DNA of 64,000 nt from WYZ-LMO2 sp038731605 (GCA_038731605.1 JAVYQP010000003.1:62001-126000), one strand, 5' to 3'; positions 8,036 to 16,938 are shown, numbered from the stretch's first letter. Numbers and translations are program-made. The notes: generated by a model from the letters alone, not told the origin.

Positions 8036-8547
8036 AAGTCTTCGAAAGCCAACTCCCTCTTTATCTGCTCGTAAAAGGTTTGCAAAAACTCATGCCTTTT
8101 TTCTGCGATCTTTTTCGCAGTCTCCGTGTATAAACAATCCTTCAGCTTGAGCAGTTTTTCTTCAAAATGCCTAAGGGTTTCCTCCACGCTCCTTCCCCTT
8201 TCACCGCTGAACATAAAAGCCCTTGCAACCCCTATTGCACCGATCGCATCGATTTTGTCTGCGTCGCTTAAAATCTTCGCTTCCAGTGTCTTTGGCGTTA
8301 CTTTTGCTGAAAAGGAGTGCGCTTCTATCGCATGCTTGACTGCTTGAATAAAGCTTTCGCTGTATCCCTGTTCCCTTAACAGCCTTTCTGCAACCTTTGC
8401 AGACTCGAACGCATGGTTTTCAGCGTATCTCACGATATCGTGGAGCTCTGCAGATTTCAAAACGACTTCGATGTCTCCGCCCTCCTTTTCGGCGATGAAC
8501 TTCGCAATTCTCACGACCCTTTTCACATGACCCTCATCGTGAGCCAT
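8029..8547 (-). CDS. HD-domain phosphohydrolase
   Basis: This 172-residue protein has the HD signature spread over its length: an early HDEGHVKRV, then ELHDIVRY (the HD pair), HAIEAHSF, and LSDADKIDAIG. These are the metal ligands of HD-superfamily phosphohydrolases, of the small YedJ-like type. The substrate is not evident; nucleotides are typical of the family. Its start overlaps the end of the upstream surface-protein gene by 14 bases, although the two are unlikely to be functionally linked. Confidence 0.8.
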   Translation of the reverse strand: MAHDEGHVKRVVRIAKFIAEKEGGDIEVVLKSAELHDIVRYAENHAFESAKVAERLLREQGYSESFIQAVKHAIEAHSFSAKVTPKTLEAKILSDADKIDAIGAIGVARAFMFSGERGRSVEETLRHFEEKLLKLKDCLYTETAKKIAEKRHEFLQTFYEQIKRELAFEDFQ

Positions 8548-10279
8548 GTTCTCCGTTGCTCTTTGAATTTAACCTTCTCCCCAAAAGAGTTGTTGCAAAA
8601 GCAAGAGACGCTGTGAAAGCCAAAAATAAATCTCTAAAGCTCGTTCCAAGCTCCTTTGGCTTTGGGATCTTTCCATTGGATCGTTCCGGGGTTTCGTTCG
8701 AGACAAAAAGTTCCTTCGATTCATTTTGCCCGAACTGTGAGTTGGATTCCATAGGCTCTGTTTCGTTCATCGTTTCGTTTGCCAAATCTTTTATAGTTGC
8801 GTTTGTTGCGTTTTCAAGGCTCTGCGGTGCTTTACAGTTCACCGAAATCATCGCATTCCTTGCAATCGCCACCACAGAGTTGCCCTCGTCATCGCTGAGT
8901 TGAATCACATCCGCATTTATCTCTGTGGAGCCCTCGGCGATTCCTAAAACTTTTACCTTAGCTATCAAAAGTTTTTCCGCCTTTCGAACCTTGTTTTCGA
9001 TGTCCAACGCTTTTATCCTTGCACTTTCGTTGAAGACAGCCTTGTAAACGTCGTTCGCCCAGCTTGGGGTTAAAACTTCGCTTATTTGAGCAACACTGCT
9101 GTTAAAAACGAGAAATCGAAGCTCATAACTCGAAATCCCAGTTGGCAAGTCCAAGAGAAAGACCTCGAACTCTGAGATCTCACCGCAGTTCACTTCTCTC
9201 GCAAACGGCTCGAACACCAAAAAACCAGCTGGTTTTGAAGCTTTCTCTCTCACAATCCTCAAGGTTTTGAAAACCAAAACGTCATCGTGAGCGTAAAAGA
9301 GCTTCGCATTCGAATTCGATGGGTCAAGCATGTAATAGGACTCGCTGAAGTTCCTCAAATCGATATTTTTCAGCGTTAAACTCGTGTCCCGGGCGTAGAG
9401 CGTGTAGTAGCCTTCATCAAGCCCTGCGGTTTCGAACGTTATCCTTGCTTTTCCATCTTTCTCAAGCTCAACGAATTTCGTTGCTTTGTAGTTTTTACCA
9501 ACGAGAACGATGAATATCCCGCTGTATTCTGCGTCTTCATCTCTGTTAGTCGAGACTTCAACTCTAAGCGGATCTCCTGCTTCTACCTCGTCGCTAAAGG
9601 ATACGCTAAGCTTTGGGTTCACGATCTCCACGGCTAAGCTTCGTGAATCGAAGAGTTTGCCATCGTAGAACAGCTTCAATTCTGCGACATAGTAACCAGG
9701 CTTAAGTGGCTCGCTCTGCGCATCTCTAAGATTTACCTCGAACTTGGCAACGCCATCTTTGTCGAAATCGCTCTGGAAGTCGAGCCGAGAGTTGAGTCCG
9801 AGAAGCCTAAAGTGGAGCTTTGCCTTCGATGGATCCGCAATCTCTGCTTTCACAGTTACCTCCTTCTTCCCCTGATATACGAGTTTGGGAACTTTTGCCT
9901 CGACTATTTTTGGTCTTATTACCTTGAAAGCCTTCGAAAATTCCAAGCTCGACCCCTCGTGGATGTTCACTTTCACATAGCAATCACCGCTCTCCCAATT
10001 TTCGGGAATTCTCACGTTCCAGCTCGTCGCTCCACATCCTTCGGAAACATTGGAAACCTTGGATTCGTTTTTACAGAGCCAAACAGCGTCGTTTTTACTT
10101 GAGATCAAAATCTCAATCGGACTCGGCTTTTCAAAGCTAACGGAGACGTCCACCCTTATGTAATCTCCAACCGATACCTTTTCTTTGTCCAAATAGATCA
10201 ACACTTCAGTTTTACCTTCGGCGGGAAAGAAAGTGATCAGGAGGATCAGGATTGCGATTATTGCGACAGATGACCTCAT
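8534..10279 (-). CDS. exported, membrane-anchored protein with a cohesin-like domain
   Basis: The protein has 581 residues: a signal peptide (about 1-22), several beta-sandwich repeats of immunoglobulin or bacterial-macroglobulin character (about 25-340), a cohesin-like domain (about 353-482, with GISSYELRFLVFNSSVAQISEV and IAKVKVLGIAEGSTEI), a linker rich in N-glycosylation sequons (NAT, NET, NES; about 489-532), and a C-terminal transmembrane helix (about 549-567) with a short basic tail. It is therefore probably a glycosylated surface protein. Archaeoglobus is known to have cohesin modules outside cellulosomes. No dockerin was seen in the window. The domain call is from pattern only. Confidence 0.65.
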   Translation of the reverse strand: MRSSVAIIAILILLITFFPAEGKTEVLIYLDKEKVSVGDYIRVDVSVSFEKPSPIEILISSKNDAVWLCKNESKVSNVSEGCGATSWNVRIPENWESGDCYVKVNIHEGSSLEFSKAFKVIRPKIVEAKVPKLVYQGKKEVTVKAEIADPSKAKLHFRLLGLNSRLDFQSDFDKDGVAKFEVNLRDAQSEPLKPGYYVAELKLFYDGKLFDSRSLAVEIVNPKLSVSFSDEVEAGDPLRVEVSTNRDEDAEYSGIFIVLVGKNYKATKFVELEKDGKARITFETAGLDEGYYTLYARDTSLTLKNIDLRNFSESYYMLDPSNSNAKLFYAHDDVLVFKTLRIVREKASKPAGFLVFEPFAREVNCGEISEFEVFLLDLPTGISSYELRFLVFNSSVAQISEVLTPSWANDVYKAVFNESARIKALDIENKVRKAEKLLIAKVKVLGIAEGSTEINADVIQLSDDEGNSVVAIARNAMISVNCKAPQSLENATNATIKDLANETMNETEPMESNSQFGQNESKELFVSNETPERSNGKIPKPKELGTSFRDLFLAFTASLAFATTLLGRRLNSKSNGEHGSR

Positions 10280-10330
10280 GCGCTATAGAGCGAGACAAAT
10301 TTTTTAAGCTATTCTTTCAGAAAAGTAATT

Positions 10331-10411
10331 ATGTTCGAGTTCCAAGATCTCGAGACCACGCTTTTTTGCCGAGATTCAAAAGCCCATGAACTCGAGGTGA
10401 AAGACTCATAG
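10331..10411 (+). CDS. candidate 26-codon leader ORF before nucleobase permease
   Basis: An ATG at 10331 opens a short frame (starting MFEFQDLETTLF, ending KDS-stop at 10411) in the 149-base gap before the permease, on the same strand and 17 bases ahead of it. The codons resemble those of neighbouring genes. It could be a leader peptide, a small protein, or chance. No homologue is known to me. Confidence 0.25.
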   Translation: MFEFQDLETTLFCRDSKAHELEVKDS

Positions 10412-10428
10412 GCGATGCGGTGTAGGAT

Positions 10429-11703
10429 ATGGGTTCAGAACTCAGATACGAGCTCGAAGATGTTCCAAAGCTCAGAGATCTAATAGCGATTAGCGTTCAG
10501 TGGCTCTTGGTTATTGCCCCGATTCTGATCATCGGTGGCAGAATCGTCGCCGAGATGCACTATGCGGATGCGATGGAGAAAACAGCTTACATGCAAAAAG
10601 TCTTCTTCATCTCGGGTCTCACGCTCATAGCTCAGCTACTGTTTGGTCACAGACTGCCAATTGTCCCAGGACCGCCCGCTGTGCTGATCGTTGGAATTTA
10701 CGCAACTCTCGAAAGCGGATTGGGAACTATCTACTCTTCCATTGCTGTTTGTGGTATCATCCTTTCCGCATTTGCTCTGTCTGGGAAGATAAACTCATTG
10801 CAAAAGTTCTTCACCGAGAACGTGATCACAGCGCTTTTGTTGCTCATCGCATTCAGCCTCATTCCACTTATCTTGGAAATGCTCGTCTCGAATAAGAATG
10901 CAATTTTCAACGTCTTTTTTGCAATAGCCCTTGTTTTAGCTCTTTTTGGAGTGGGCAGAAAAATGAGGAGCGTTTGGGATTCGATGATCCTACTTGCCTT
11001 AGTTTTTGGTAGCCTTGCCTATTTGGCGATTTTTCCGCAGGAGTTCAACACAGAGATGCCGAGATTCGAATTCATGTTTTTCAGCCCAAACTTCGAGTTC
11101 TCGCTTAGATTCGACGTGCTAATAGTTTTCCTCCTCTGCTACTTAGCCTTGGCTGTGAACGACATAAGCTCGATCTACTCGACGGGAAGGATAATCAAAG
11201 CGGAGAACATGGAGAAAAGGGTGAGGAAAGGGGTTTCGATCACCGGGTTATCGAGTCTCCTCTCAGGACTGCTGGGCGTAATTGGGACTGTAAACTACAC
11301 GCTCAGTCCAGGAATCATCCACACGACGAAGAGCTCATCAAGACTTGCCTTAATCCCAACTGGGCTTGCGCTAATTACGATCGCATTTATTCCTTCGATT
11401 ATCTTCGTCTTTAGCGTTATTCCGAAAGCTGTTGTTGCAAGTGTCTTCCTTCTCGTTCTCTGCTCGCAGATCGCAATTGCTCTCACGAGGGTGAGAATCG
11501 ATGACGAAGAGTCCGGGTTCGTCATAGGGTTTCCAATACTCGTCAGCGTAGTGATCTCTTTTCTTCCCCCAGAAATCTTCGGCGATATGCCCTATGCGGT
11601 GAAGGCATTTCTGGGCAACAGCTTTTTGATCGGGATTCTTTTGGTGATCTTCCTCGAACACGTGATTTTTAAGAGGGCTTCTATCCAAAGCCAAAAGAGA
11701 TAA
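10429..11703 (+). CDS. NCS2-family xanthine/uracil permease
   Basis: This 424-residue integral membrane protein has about 12-14 predicted helices. It carries NCS2 landmarks: PGPPAVLIVGIYA in the helix 3 region, AVNDISSIYSTGRIIKAENM in the helix 8 region, and GVIGTVNYTLSPGIIHTTKSSSR in the helix 10 region. The family imports purines or pyrimidines by ion symport at the cytoplasmic membrane. The exact substrate cannot be assigned. A short ORF lies just upstream, and the ferredoxin gene follows 24 bases downstream. Confidence 0.85.
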   Translation: MGSELRYELEDVPKLRDLIAISVQWLLVIAPILIIGGRIVAEMHYADAMEKTAYMQKVFFISGLTLIAQLLFGHRLPIVPGPPAVLIVGIYATLESGLGTIYSSIAVCGIILSAFALSGKINSLQKFFTENVITALLLLIAFSLIPLILEMLVSNKNAIFNVFFAIALVLALFGVGRKMRSVWDSMILLALVFGSLAYLAIFPQEFNTEMPRFEFMFFSPNFEFSLRFDVLIVFLLCYLALAVNDISSIYSTGRIIKAENMEKRVRKGVSITGLSSLLSGLLGVIGTVNYTLSPGIIHTTKSSSRLALIPTGLALITIAFIPSIIFVFSVIPKAVVASVFLLVLCSQIAIALTRVRIDDEESGFVIGFPILVSVVISFLPPEIFGDMPYAVKAFLGNSFLIGILLVIFLEHVIFKRASIQSQKR

Positions 11704-11727
11704 ATTCACTGTAGCGACGAAAACCAC

Positions 11728-11910
11728 ATGGCAGAAAGAGCGATCGTTGACCGCAGAAAATGCGCATACTGTGGCGCCTGTGTCGCTGTGTGCAACCTCT
11801 TCGCAACTGAGCTCATCGAGACTTTTCTTGAAATAAACGAGGATTGCAACGGTTGCGGGATCTGTGTTAAAGTTTGCCCAATGGGCGCTTTGAGCGTTGC
11901 GGAGGTGTGA
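11728..11910 (+). CDS. 2[4Fe-4S] ferredoxin
   Basis: This 60-residue protein has two cluster motifs, CAYCGACVAVC and CNGCGICVKVCP, each binding a 4Fe-4S cluster. The first motif has N instead of the common P after its last cysteine. Its stop codon overlaps the ATG of the geranylgeranyl reductase gene, so the two are translationally coupled. Ferredoxin-dependent geranylgeranyl reduction is known in methanogenic archaea, so this is probably the dedicated electron donor. Confidence 0.9.
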   Translation: MAERAIVDRRKCAYCGACVAVCNLFATELIETFLEINEDCNGCGICVKVCPMGALSVAEV

Positions 11911-13082
11911 TGATGTTCGACGTCGTCGTCGTTGGCGCAGGACCAGCGGGGAGCATGGCTGCAAAGACTTGCGCAGAAAGAGGTTTGAACGTGCTTTTAG
12001 TTGAAAAAAGACAGGAAATCGGAACTCCCGTGAGATGTGCGGAAGGAATAAGCAAAAAAGCACTTCAAAGGTTTGTTGAAATCGACAAGAAATGGATATC
12101 CGCCGAAGTAATCGGCGCAAAAATCTACTCGCCCGATCTCACAGAGGTTACGATGGCTGAAGAGATGGCTGGGAACGAAGTTGGATATGTTCTCGAGAGA
12201 AAGATCTTCGATCGCCATCTTGCAAGGCTCGCAGCAAAGGCGGGAGCGGAAGTGCTTGTAAAAACAACGTTTCTAAGCTTCGAAAGAGTTGGAGATAGGC
12301 TGAGAGTTAAGCTCAAGAGGATGGGGGAAGACTGGGAAGTTGAAACAAAGATTCTGATCGGTGCAGACGGCGTTGAGAGCAGAGTCGGGAGAATGGCGGG
12401 GATAATAAAGACGCTCAAAAAGAGCGAGATCGAGAGCTGTGCGCAGTATCTGATGTCCAATCTCGAAATAGACGAAAACTACACATACTTCTACCTTGGC
12501 AACGAGTTGGCTCCAGGAGGTTACGCTTGGATATTCCCAAAGGGAAACGGTTGTGCGAACGTCGGCATAGGTGTTTTGCCCTCGATTGCGAAGGCGAACG
12601 CAAAGTTTTATCTGGATAAGTTTATTGAAAAGCTCGAGATTAAAGGGAAGATCGTTGAGCTTGTGTCCGGTGCGGTTCCCGTCTATGGCGAGGTTGCAAC
12701 TGCGGTTACGGACAACATAATGCTCGCAGGAGATGCGGCGTATCATTCAGACCCAATCACCGGCGGAGGGATTGCGAACGCTTTGAGTGCTGGCTACCAC
12801 GCAGCGATAGTTGCAAGTGAGGCAATCGAAAGAAAAGATTTCTCCGCAAATTACCTGCGAAGATACGACGAGCTCTGGAAAGCGGATTTCGGGTGGAAGT
12901 TGAGGAGGAACAAAAAACTTCAGGAATTCTTCCTAAAGCTCGACGACGAAACTCTCAACAATCTTGCGAGAAGCATTGCGGGCAAGAACATCCGAGATAT
13001 GAGCATCGAAGCCATCGTTGCAGAGCTTATAAAGAAGAACCCATCTCTCCTCGAGATCCTAAGGAGCTTCCTAAGCCCCTGA
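11910..13082 (+). CDS. geranylgeranyl reductase family FAD enzyme
   Basis: This protein of about 390 residues begins with a dinucleotide-binding motif (VVVVGAGPAGSMAA), followed by the CAEGISKKAL signature of geranylgeranyl reductases and a second FAD motif (LAGDAAYHSDPITGGGIANAL). It saturates the isoprenoid chains of archaeal lipids using reduced ferredoxin. Two adjacent ATGs (11910 and 11913) are possible starts; a TTG at 11874 would overlap the ferredoxin more deeply and is less likely. It is probably membrane-associated. Confidence 0.9.
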   Translation: MMFDVVVVGAGPAGSMAAKTCAERGLNVLLVEKRQEIGTPVRCAEGISKKALQRFVEIDKKWISAEVIGAKIYSPDLTEVTMAEEMAGNEVGYVLERKIFDRHLARLAAKAGAEVLVKTTFLSFERVGDRLRVKLKRMGEDWEVETKILIGADGVESRVGRMAGIIKTLKKSEIESCAQYLMSNLEIDENYTYFYLGNELAPGGYAWIFPKGNGCANVGIGVLPSIAKANAKFYLDKFIEKLEIKGKIVELVSGAVPVYGEVATAVTDNIMLAGDAAYHSDPITGGGIANALSAGYHAAIVASEAIERKDFSANYLRRYDELWKADFGWKLRRNKKLQEFFLKLDDETLNNLARSIAGKNIRDMSIEAIVAELIKKNPSLLEILRSFLSP

Positions 13083-13125
13083 CTTAAATATCGAAAGCTA
13101 TTAATCCCTGTGATCGACTATAGTT

Positions 13126-13665
13126 GTGGAGAGAGTTGAGGAGTATCTCGAGGCGATCTACGACCTACAGAAAAAGGGAAAGGTAGCAAAGACTGGGGAC
13201 TTGGCTAAAATACTCAGCGTGAAACCAGCGAGCGTTACGGAAATGCTTCTAAAACTAAAGGAGAAGGGTTACGTCGATTACAACCCCTACAGGGGGGTAA
13301 TTCTTACGAAGAGCGGAGAGGAGATTGCGGAGAGAATAAAGAGACATTACACGATCGCCTCAAATTTCTTCCGGGTAATAGGGATTGAGGAGGAGGTTGC
13401 GAAAAAGCTGGGTTGCGAACTCGAGCACCACATGAACGACGAGGTTGCAGAAAAGCTGGCTGAAATTCTCGAGTCGAGGATTTGCAAGCTTTGCGTGAAA
13501 GACGTCAAAAGGCTGAGTTGTGTGGGCGACGGAATATACACAGTGGTCTCAAGCCCCGGGAAGCCGAGGTGCGGGGAAAAAGTTGTGGTTGAGAAGGGAG
13601 TTGCTAAGACTCTCGACGGTGAAGAGATCCAGAATCCGCACTTGATCCTCGTCGAAAAATCCTGA
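13126..13665 (+). CDS. DtxR/MntR-family metal-dependent regulator
   Basis: This 179-residue protein has an N-terminal winged helix (EEYLEAIYDLQ, then VKPASVTEMLLKLKEKGYVDY) and a dimerisation/metal-binding domain with CELEHHMNDEVAEKL, the typical DtxR segment. A C-terminal SH3-like region (about 130-179) is short. Such regulators use iron or manganese to repress uptake genes. It starts at GTG. Its 3' end overlaps the convergent HemK2-type gene by 62 bases. No metal transporter lies next to it, so its targets are elsewhere. Confidence 0.88.
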   Translation: MERVEEYLEAIYDLQKKGKVAKTGDLAKILSVKPASVTEMLLKLKEKGYVDYNPYRGVILTKSGEEIAERIKRHYTIASNFFRVIGIEEEVAKKLGCELEHHMNDEVAEKLAEILESRICKLCVKDVKRLSCVGDGIYTVVSSPGKPRCGEKVVVEKGVAKTLDGEEIQNPHLILVEKS

Positions 13666-14179
13666 GAGCATAGAGTTTTTCAAAGAAAAGCGACCTCTCC
13701 TGGACTATCTCGTAAGAAAAACCACGTTTTTCGATCTCCCCGAAGACTTTTGGAACGTTGAAAGACGAAACTATGAGCAGTGCTCTGCCCTTGTCTTCCA
13801 AGATCTCGTCGAGCGAGTCGAGGAACTTGCAGATAACTTCGATTCCGCCTTTTCCGCCATCGATCGTGCAGTCTTCCCATCGATCCCTCTTGAGGTTTTC
13901 CTCGAGCTCTAAGTATGGCGGATTAAAGAGGACAAGGGAGAACTTCATTCTCACGCCTTTGGCGATGTCAGTTCTGACGACGTTCAAGCCTTTTTTCCTC
14001 AGCTCCTTCACCGCATACGGAGATATGTCGGTTGCAAGCAAGAACCTGCACTTCTTAGCTATTCTCTCCGCAACGAATCCGCTTCCAGCTCCAATTTCGA
14101 TCACAGTATCTTCTTCCCTCACTTCTCTCAGTGCAGACTCTAAGAGGAGTTCACTGTCTTCAGCTGGCTCGTATACCAT
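13604..14179 (-). CDS. HemK2/Mtq2-type protein-glutamine methyltransferase
   Basis: This 191-residue class I methyltransferase has the SAM motif EIGAGSGFVAE and the NPPYLE motif that marks glutamine or adenine amide methylation. The size, and the start MVYEPAEDSELLLESAL, match archaeal and eukaryotic HemK2/Mtq2, which methylate the GGQ glutamine of release factor aRF1. The ATG at 14179 is chosen to fit that start; it overlaps ksgA by 20 bases. The C-terminus runs 62 bases into the convergent DtxR gene. Confidence 0.85.
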   Translation of the reverse strand: MVYEPAEDSELLLESALREVREEDTVIEIGAGSGFVAERIAKKCRFLLATDISPYAVKELRKKGLNVVRTDIAKGVRMKFSLVLFNPPYLELEENLKRDRWEDCTIDGGKGGIEVICKFLDSLDEILEDKGRALLIVSSFNVPKVFGEIEKRGFSYEIVQERSLFFEKLYALRIFRRGSSADSGSLHRRES

Positions 14180-14891
14180 CGACGATCCTCGCAAAGTTCT
14201 TCGCCCCAATTTCCTCTGGTCTCTTGTTCGCAAGCTCATCATCAAGCTCCAAAGGAATTCCGAATCGTTTTTCGAATACACGAACTACGTTCGAAAGCTT
14301 TTTCCTCCTCATGGAGAACGCAAAAGTTACGAATTTCTCAAACATCTCCCTATCCTTAACCTCGATCTGGGGTTGAGGAATTATCAACGTTATCGCAGAA
14401 TCAACCTTTGGAATCGGTCTGAAGTTTTCTCTACCGACGATTTCAAGGATCTTCGCTCTGCAGTAAGCTTTCGAGATCACACCCAATCTGCTATCTTCGT
14501 TGCAAAGTCTTTCTGCGAACTCCTTTTGTAGCATTACCACAGCGAGCTCAAAGTCACGCTTTAACAGCTTGAAGATCAAAGGCGATGATATCTCATAGGG
14601 AATGTTCGAAACGAACTTCGTGAAAAACGGGAAATCAAGCTTAAGCGCATCACCGTGGATCAAACTAAGCCTCCCCTCCTCGATTTCCATTTTAAACCTT
14701 TTTCGAAGCGTTTCAACGAGCTTTTCATCCTTTTCGATCCCCACGACTTTGCAGAACTTAAGCAGTTCTTGCGTCAGATTTCCGGTTCCACAGCCGACTT
14801 CGAGAACAACGTCGTTCTCGTTCAGCTCTGCATAACTTGCGATTCTCTCAGCAATTTTGCGATTTATCAGCATGTGCTGACCCAATCGCAA
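14160..14891 (-). CDS. ksgA: 16S rRNA adenine dimethyltransferase (KsgA/Dim1)
   Basis: This 243-residue protein has GQHMLINRKIAERI, the SAM motif EVGCGTGNLT, the catalytic NIPYEIS and LQKEFAERL, all hallmarks of KsgA/Dim1. It dimethylates two adjacent adenosines near the 3' end of 16S rRNA late in small-subunit assembly. The start is TTG at 14891, inside the upstream DUF357 gene (44-base overlap). It is followed by the HemK2 gene, so a ribosome/translation methylation operon is likely. Confidence 0.92.
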   Translation of the reverse strand: MRLGQHMLINRKIAERIASYAELNENDVVLEVGCGTGNLTQELLKFCKVVGIEKDEKLVETLRKRFKMEIEEGRLSLIHGDALKLDFPFFTKFVSNIPYEISSPLIFKLLKRDFELAVVMLQKEFAERLCNEDSRLGVISKAYCRAKILEIVGRENFRPIPKVDSAITLIIPQPQIEVKDREMFEKFVTFAFSMRRKKLSNVVRVFEKRFGIPLELDDELANKRPEEIGAKNFARIVDGIRAS

Positions 14892-15111
14892 TCCTTCCCA
14901 CCTCTAAGCCGATTTCAAGCCACGCCCATGCCCAGACGACGCACTCAAAAGCCCTTATCAAGTCGTATTTTTCAAGGAAGTATCTGCAATCCTTCGCATA
15001 CGCCACAATGTTTTCGACGAATCTCCTGTCCCCCTCGATCTCTCCCAGCTTTTCTTCGAGTCTTTCAAGCCACTTCTTCGTTTCTTTCTTCAGCTCTTCC
15101 TCGAGACTCAA
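14848..15111 (-). CDS. DUF357 family protein
   Basis: This 87-residue, mostly helical protein has the DUF357 core (VENIVAYAKDCRYFLEKYDLIRAFECVVWAWAWLE). The family is archaeal, forms small helical bundles and has no established function. The frame opens at TTG and overlaps the NfeD gene upstream by 47 bases and ksgA downstream by 44 bases, so its regulation is tied to both. Confidence 0.8.
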   Translation of the reverse strand: MSLEEELKKETKKWLERLEEKLGEIEGDRRFVENIVAYAKDCRYFLEKYDLIRAFECVVWAWAWLEIGLEVGRIAIGSAHADKSQNC

Positions 15112-16348
15112 ATTTCTTCACCTTCAAAAGCAAACCATCCCTCTCGATAACGACTATCTCGTCCCCCTTCTTCAACTGATCTTCAGACTCTATGCTCCAA
15201 ATCTCCCCACGAACTTTTGCAAATCCCTTTCCATCCTTGAACTCGAGAACTTCGCCCCTCAGCCCAACGACTTCACCCATAACGCTCTTCTTCCTCCTAA
15301 CCTTGATTATCTTCGAGATCATGAAGGTCATGACGATCGCTATTCCTGCGGCGATTCCGATCGCAAACTTTAAGAAGTAGTCGTAAAATTCCGGAGGCAT
15401 AAGCGGTTCCCTCACGAGAATTAACAGCCCAAAGACAACGGAAAAGACTGATGCAACAGTCAAAAGCCCATACGTAGGGGTTAATAGTTCCGCAACGAGG
15501 AATATTACACCAAGGATTAAAAGGAGAATTCCAAGGTAATCGATGCTTATATACCCAAGCCCTGCGAGCGCCAAGAGCAGAAAGATTGCACCAACGACTT
15601 CTGCGAGCATTCCAGGGGACGTGAGTCCAAAGATTATCAAATAGACTCCCGCCATGAGCAGTATCACTGCGACCGCAGGATTGGAGATGAAGCCGTAGAT
15701 CTCCGCCTGAAACGGTCTCTCGACCTCTATTATCCTATAGCTACTTGTATCGATCGTAACCTCTCTACCCCCAACCACGATCTTCTTTCCGTTCAGCTGT
15801 TCCATGAGTTCTTCTCTACTATCCGCAAGGATATCTGCGATTCCGAGCTCATACGCCTCCTTTGCGGTAAGGCTAAGAGCTTCTGTGACAAACTTCTCCG
15901 CTATTTCAGCGTTTCTCCCACGTGCATTCGCAATGTCCTTGACATACGCCGCTATGTAGTTTATCGTCTTGTTTTCAGTCCCCGGGGTCATACCTACGGG
16001 AGTTGCTGCGCCTACTGCGGTTCCATTGGCTAAAGCGGTTACATGCGCAGAAAGCAAGATAACAGTTCCCGCCGAAGCGCAAATCGAACCTTTTCCGACG
16101 TAGGCAACGACTGGTATATCGCTTCGCATGAACATCTCGACTATTTTCTGCGTCGACGAAAAGAGCCCTCCTGGAGTGTCGAGTTCAACGAGAATAAGAT
16201 CTGCTTTCTCCTTTTTCGCAAACTCGTAAGCATTGGCAACTTCGATAAAGGTTCCTTCGGTTATCTCTCCACTTATCTTGACCACCACAACTTCAGTAGC
16301 GGTTGCGGTTGAGATTGCCAACAGCAACAGCATTAGCACGAGCTTCAC
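15065..16348 (-). CDS. NfeD-type membrane serine protease (ClpP class)
   Basis: A 427-residue protein with a signal peptide (1-18), an N-terminal ClpP/SppA-like protease domain (ELDTPGGL; SICASAGT with the likely nucleophile serine; the lysine of the Ser-Lys dyad is expected near KDIANARGRN), four or five transmembrane helices (about 225-350) and a C-terminal OB-fold NfeD domain (about 360-415). Homologues such as the Pyrococcus STOPP protease cleave stomatin partners. No stomatin gene is adjacent. GTG start. Confidence 0.88.
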   Translation of the reverse strand: MKLVLMLLLLAISTATATEVVVVKISGEITEGTFIEVANAYEFAKKEKADLILVELDTPGGLFSSTQKIVEMFMRSDIPVVAYVGKGSICASAGTVILLSAHVTALANGTAVGAATPVGMTPGTENKTINYIAAYVKDIANARGRNAEIAEKFVTEALSLTAKEAYELGIADILADSREELMEQLNGKKIVVGGREVTIDTSSYRIIEVERPFQAEIYGFISNPAVAVILLMAGVYLIIFGLTSPGMLAEVVGAIFLLLALAGLGYISIDYLGILLLILGVIFLVAELLTPTYGLLTVASVFSVVFGLLILVREPLMPPEFYDYFLKFAIGIAAGIAIVMTFMISKIIKVRRKKSVMGEVVGLRGEVLEFKDGKGFAKVRGEIWSIESEDQLKKGDEIVVIERDGLLLKVKKFESRGRAEERNEEVA

Positions 16349-16396
16349 AAATTAACTCGGAGAACTTGGTTATAGACTTTGCGCAAAAATAAAAAG

Positions 16397-16879
16397 TTAC
16401 AGCTTATACCCTATCTTTCTCAAGAACTCCTTCCTCTCCCTTATTTCCTCCTCGCCCTCTATGCCCTTGCTCCTAAAGCCGTCCACGACTCCCAAGATAC
16501 CCCTACCTTGTTCTGTTTCGACCACTATGACTTGAAGTGGGTTTGCGGTCGCTGCGAAAATCGTGCAAACTTCCGGCACGTTCCTTATCTTATCAAGGAC
16601 GTTTATCGGATATGCGTTCCGTATAAAAATTATGAAGCTATGTCCACACCCGATCTCGAAGGCTTTCTTAGCTGCGAGCTCCCTAAGCTCTGGATCGTTA
16701 CCCTCGTGCCTCACGAGGCATTTGCCCGATGCTTCGCAAAAGGCAAGACCAAACTTGATCCCGGGCACAGAGTTCATCAACGCCTCATAGAGATCCTCGA
16801 CCGTTTTTATGAAGTGAGCCATCCCGAGTATTACGTTGCAATCCCTCGGAACCTCGACGCTTACAACCTCAAACCTCAT
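16397..16879 (-). CDS. adenosine-specific kinase family protein
   Basis: This 160-residue protein matches the small archaeal adenosine-specific kinase family: FEVVSVEVPRDCNVILGMAHFIKTVEDLYEAL is followed by KFGLAFCEASG and the C-terminal GRGILGVVDG. The family is reported to bind adenosine or AMP; the physiological role is poorly known. The ATG at 16879 is chosen because the longer frame would cross the divergent promoter and the palindrome. It faces away from the SSS symporter operon. Confidence 0.82.
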   Translation of the reverse strand: MRFEVVSVEVPRDCNVILGMAHFIKTVEDLYEALMNSVPGIKFGLAFCEASGKCLVRHEGNDPELRELAAKKAFEIGCGHSFIIFIRNAYPINVLDKIRNVPEVCTIFAATANPLQVIVVETEQGRGILGVVDGFRSKGIEGEEEIRERKEFLRKIGYKL

Positions 16880-16924
16880 AGCAGTTTTGCGTTGCGAAGA
16901 AGTAAAAAATTTTCCAACCAAAAA

Positions 16925-16934
16925 GCTTATAAAC
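16925..16934 (+). promoter_or_regulatory. TATA box of the SSS symporter operon
   Basis: The element gcttataaac lies 22-31 bases before the ATG at 16956, implying a leaderless transcript. The 20-base palindrome starts five bases after this box and covers the predicted transcription start. Confidence 0.6.
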
Positions 16935-16938
16935 CATC

